From positions 3,750,501 to 3,814,500 of the forward strand of contig NZ_PJBB01000003.1 in assembly GCF_002836595.1 (NCBI RefSeq): a stretch of 64,000 bases of DNA, given 5' to 3'. Under the pieces are notes generated by a model. That model was given only the letters and a program-made list of their open reading frames with translations, made no database searches and was not told the DNA's origin. This document shows positions 63,564-64,000 of this stretch, piece after piece. Position numbers and translations under genes: made by a program. The DNA is from Tenacibaculum sp. Bg11-29. GTDB lineage: Bacteria > Bacteroidota > Bacteroidia > Flavobacteriales > Flavobacteriaceae. Position 1 is the stretch's first letter, and the number at the start of each line of letters is the position of its first letter.

Positions 63564-64000
63564 ATGAAAAGAATAATTACAATACTAATTTTTAGTTGCT
63601 TAATTTCCTGTAAACAAACATCTAAAATTAACAACAAAAACTTTACTACTTTATTTGAAAGATCTAATGGTACGGAAACCCCAGAGTACAATGATGTTAT
63701 TTCTTTTTATAAAGATTTAGCTCAAACGTATAATGAAATTTCTTTATTTGAAATTGGAGATACAGACTCAGGAAAAACACTTCATTTAGCTGTTTTTAAT
63801 AGCAATGGTAGTATTGATTTAAAAGATTTAAAAGATTCGCCAAAAAATAGAGTTTTAATAAATAACGGGATTCATCCTGGAGAATCAGACGGGATTGATG
63901 CTTCTATGTTACTCTTACGTGATATTGTACAAAACGATTCGTTAAAAGACGCTTATAAAAACTCTTTAATTTGCGTGATTCCTGTTTATAATATTGGAGG
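63564..64000 (+). CDS. M14 family zinc carboxypeptidase lipoprotein (3' end outside window)
   Basis: The visible 145 residues start with a lipoprotein signal (ITILIFSCLISC, lipid cysteine at about residue 16). The M14 peptidase fold follows: IGDTDSGKTLHLAVF and the zinc-binding HPGES in NNGIHPGESDGIDASMLLL, then the strand SLICVIPVYNIGG at the window edge. The later zinc histidine and catalytic glutamate lie outside the window. It would trim C-terminal residues from peptides in the envelope. It is the third gene of the ddl-coaD unit. Confidence 0.82.
   Translation, partial: MKRIITILIFSCLISCKQTSKINNKNFTTLFERSNGTETPEYNDVISFYKDLAQTYNEISLFEIGDTDSGKTLHLAVFNSNGSIDLKDLKDSPKNRVLINNGIHPGESDGIDASMLLLRDIVQNDSLKDAYKNSLICVIPVYNIG

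Overview
The window is AT-rich chromosomal DNA from a member of the Bacteroidota, almost certainly a marine-type Flavobacteriaceae (Tenacibaculum/Polaribacter-like; genus is inference). The evidence is the gene content (type IX secretion and gliding adhesin genes, PorP/SprF proteins, DUF6452/DUF6048, DUF2911, SprB repeats), the recurring promoter -7 element TAnnTTTG characteristic of this phylum, short leaders, and Thr/Val/Gly-rich surface proteins carrying the type B C-terminal sorting domain.

Layout. 0-8.2 kb is a conserved core: the tail of a DUF6452 protein, DUF6048, a 2-oxoglutarate/Fe(II) oxygenase, a SUI1-type factor, a head-to-tail trio (DUF1835 protein, nucleoside phosphorylase, solute-binding-like protein), a tiny lipoprotein, pcm, a Gfo/Idh oxidoreductase and a 3-hydroxyacyl-CoA dehydrogenase. 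8.4-15.9 kb is an accessory island: an ankyrin protein, a decayed membrane-protein gene, an IS110 element with a structured leader that is a bridge-RNA candidate, a broken IS3 element, a sulfotransferase, an alpha/beta hydrolase lipoprotein, the orphan end of a second IS3-type element, a decayed lipoprotein gene and a frameshifted serine beta-lactamase-like hydrolase. 15.9-32.1 kb is core again: THUMP methyltransferase, SAM methyltransferase, ZIP transporter, a TPR histidine kinase with a LuxR-type regulator, secreted and lipoprotein genes, a HerA-like ATPase, queE, a DUF2911 protein, accA, a tgt-lptG-EamA operon and rluF.

32.1-59.3 kb, all on the minus strand, is the centrepiece: a four-gene cluster matching the sprC-sprD-sprB-sprF gliding-adhesin operon. 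The sprB-like gene alone is 22 kb (7359 residues). It contains two separate blocks of almost perfect DNA-level tandem repeats, with units of 1995 bp and 1779 bp and nearly three copies of each, plus a lectin-like domain between the N-terminal head and the repeats. 59.5-64 kb holds cmk, rluD, a PASTA protein, ddl, coaD and the start of an M14 carboxypeptidase lipoprotein.

Functionally, sprC/D/B/F should work together: SprB-like is the filament moved over the cell surface, SprF-like is the PorP-type partner needed for its export or attachment by the type IX system, and SprC/SprD-like are accessory surface proteins. queE and tgt both serve queuosine-type tRNA modification, although this Tgt lacks the usual zinc-binding cysteines. 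Transcription units are mostly closed by symmetrical hairpins that can serve both strands; two of them are perfect 60- and 62-bp palindromes. No rRNA, tRNA or CRISPR array was seen.
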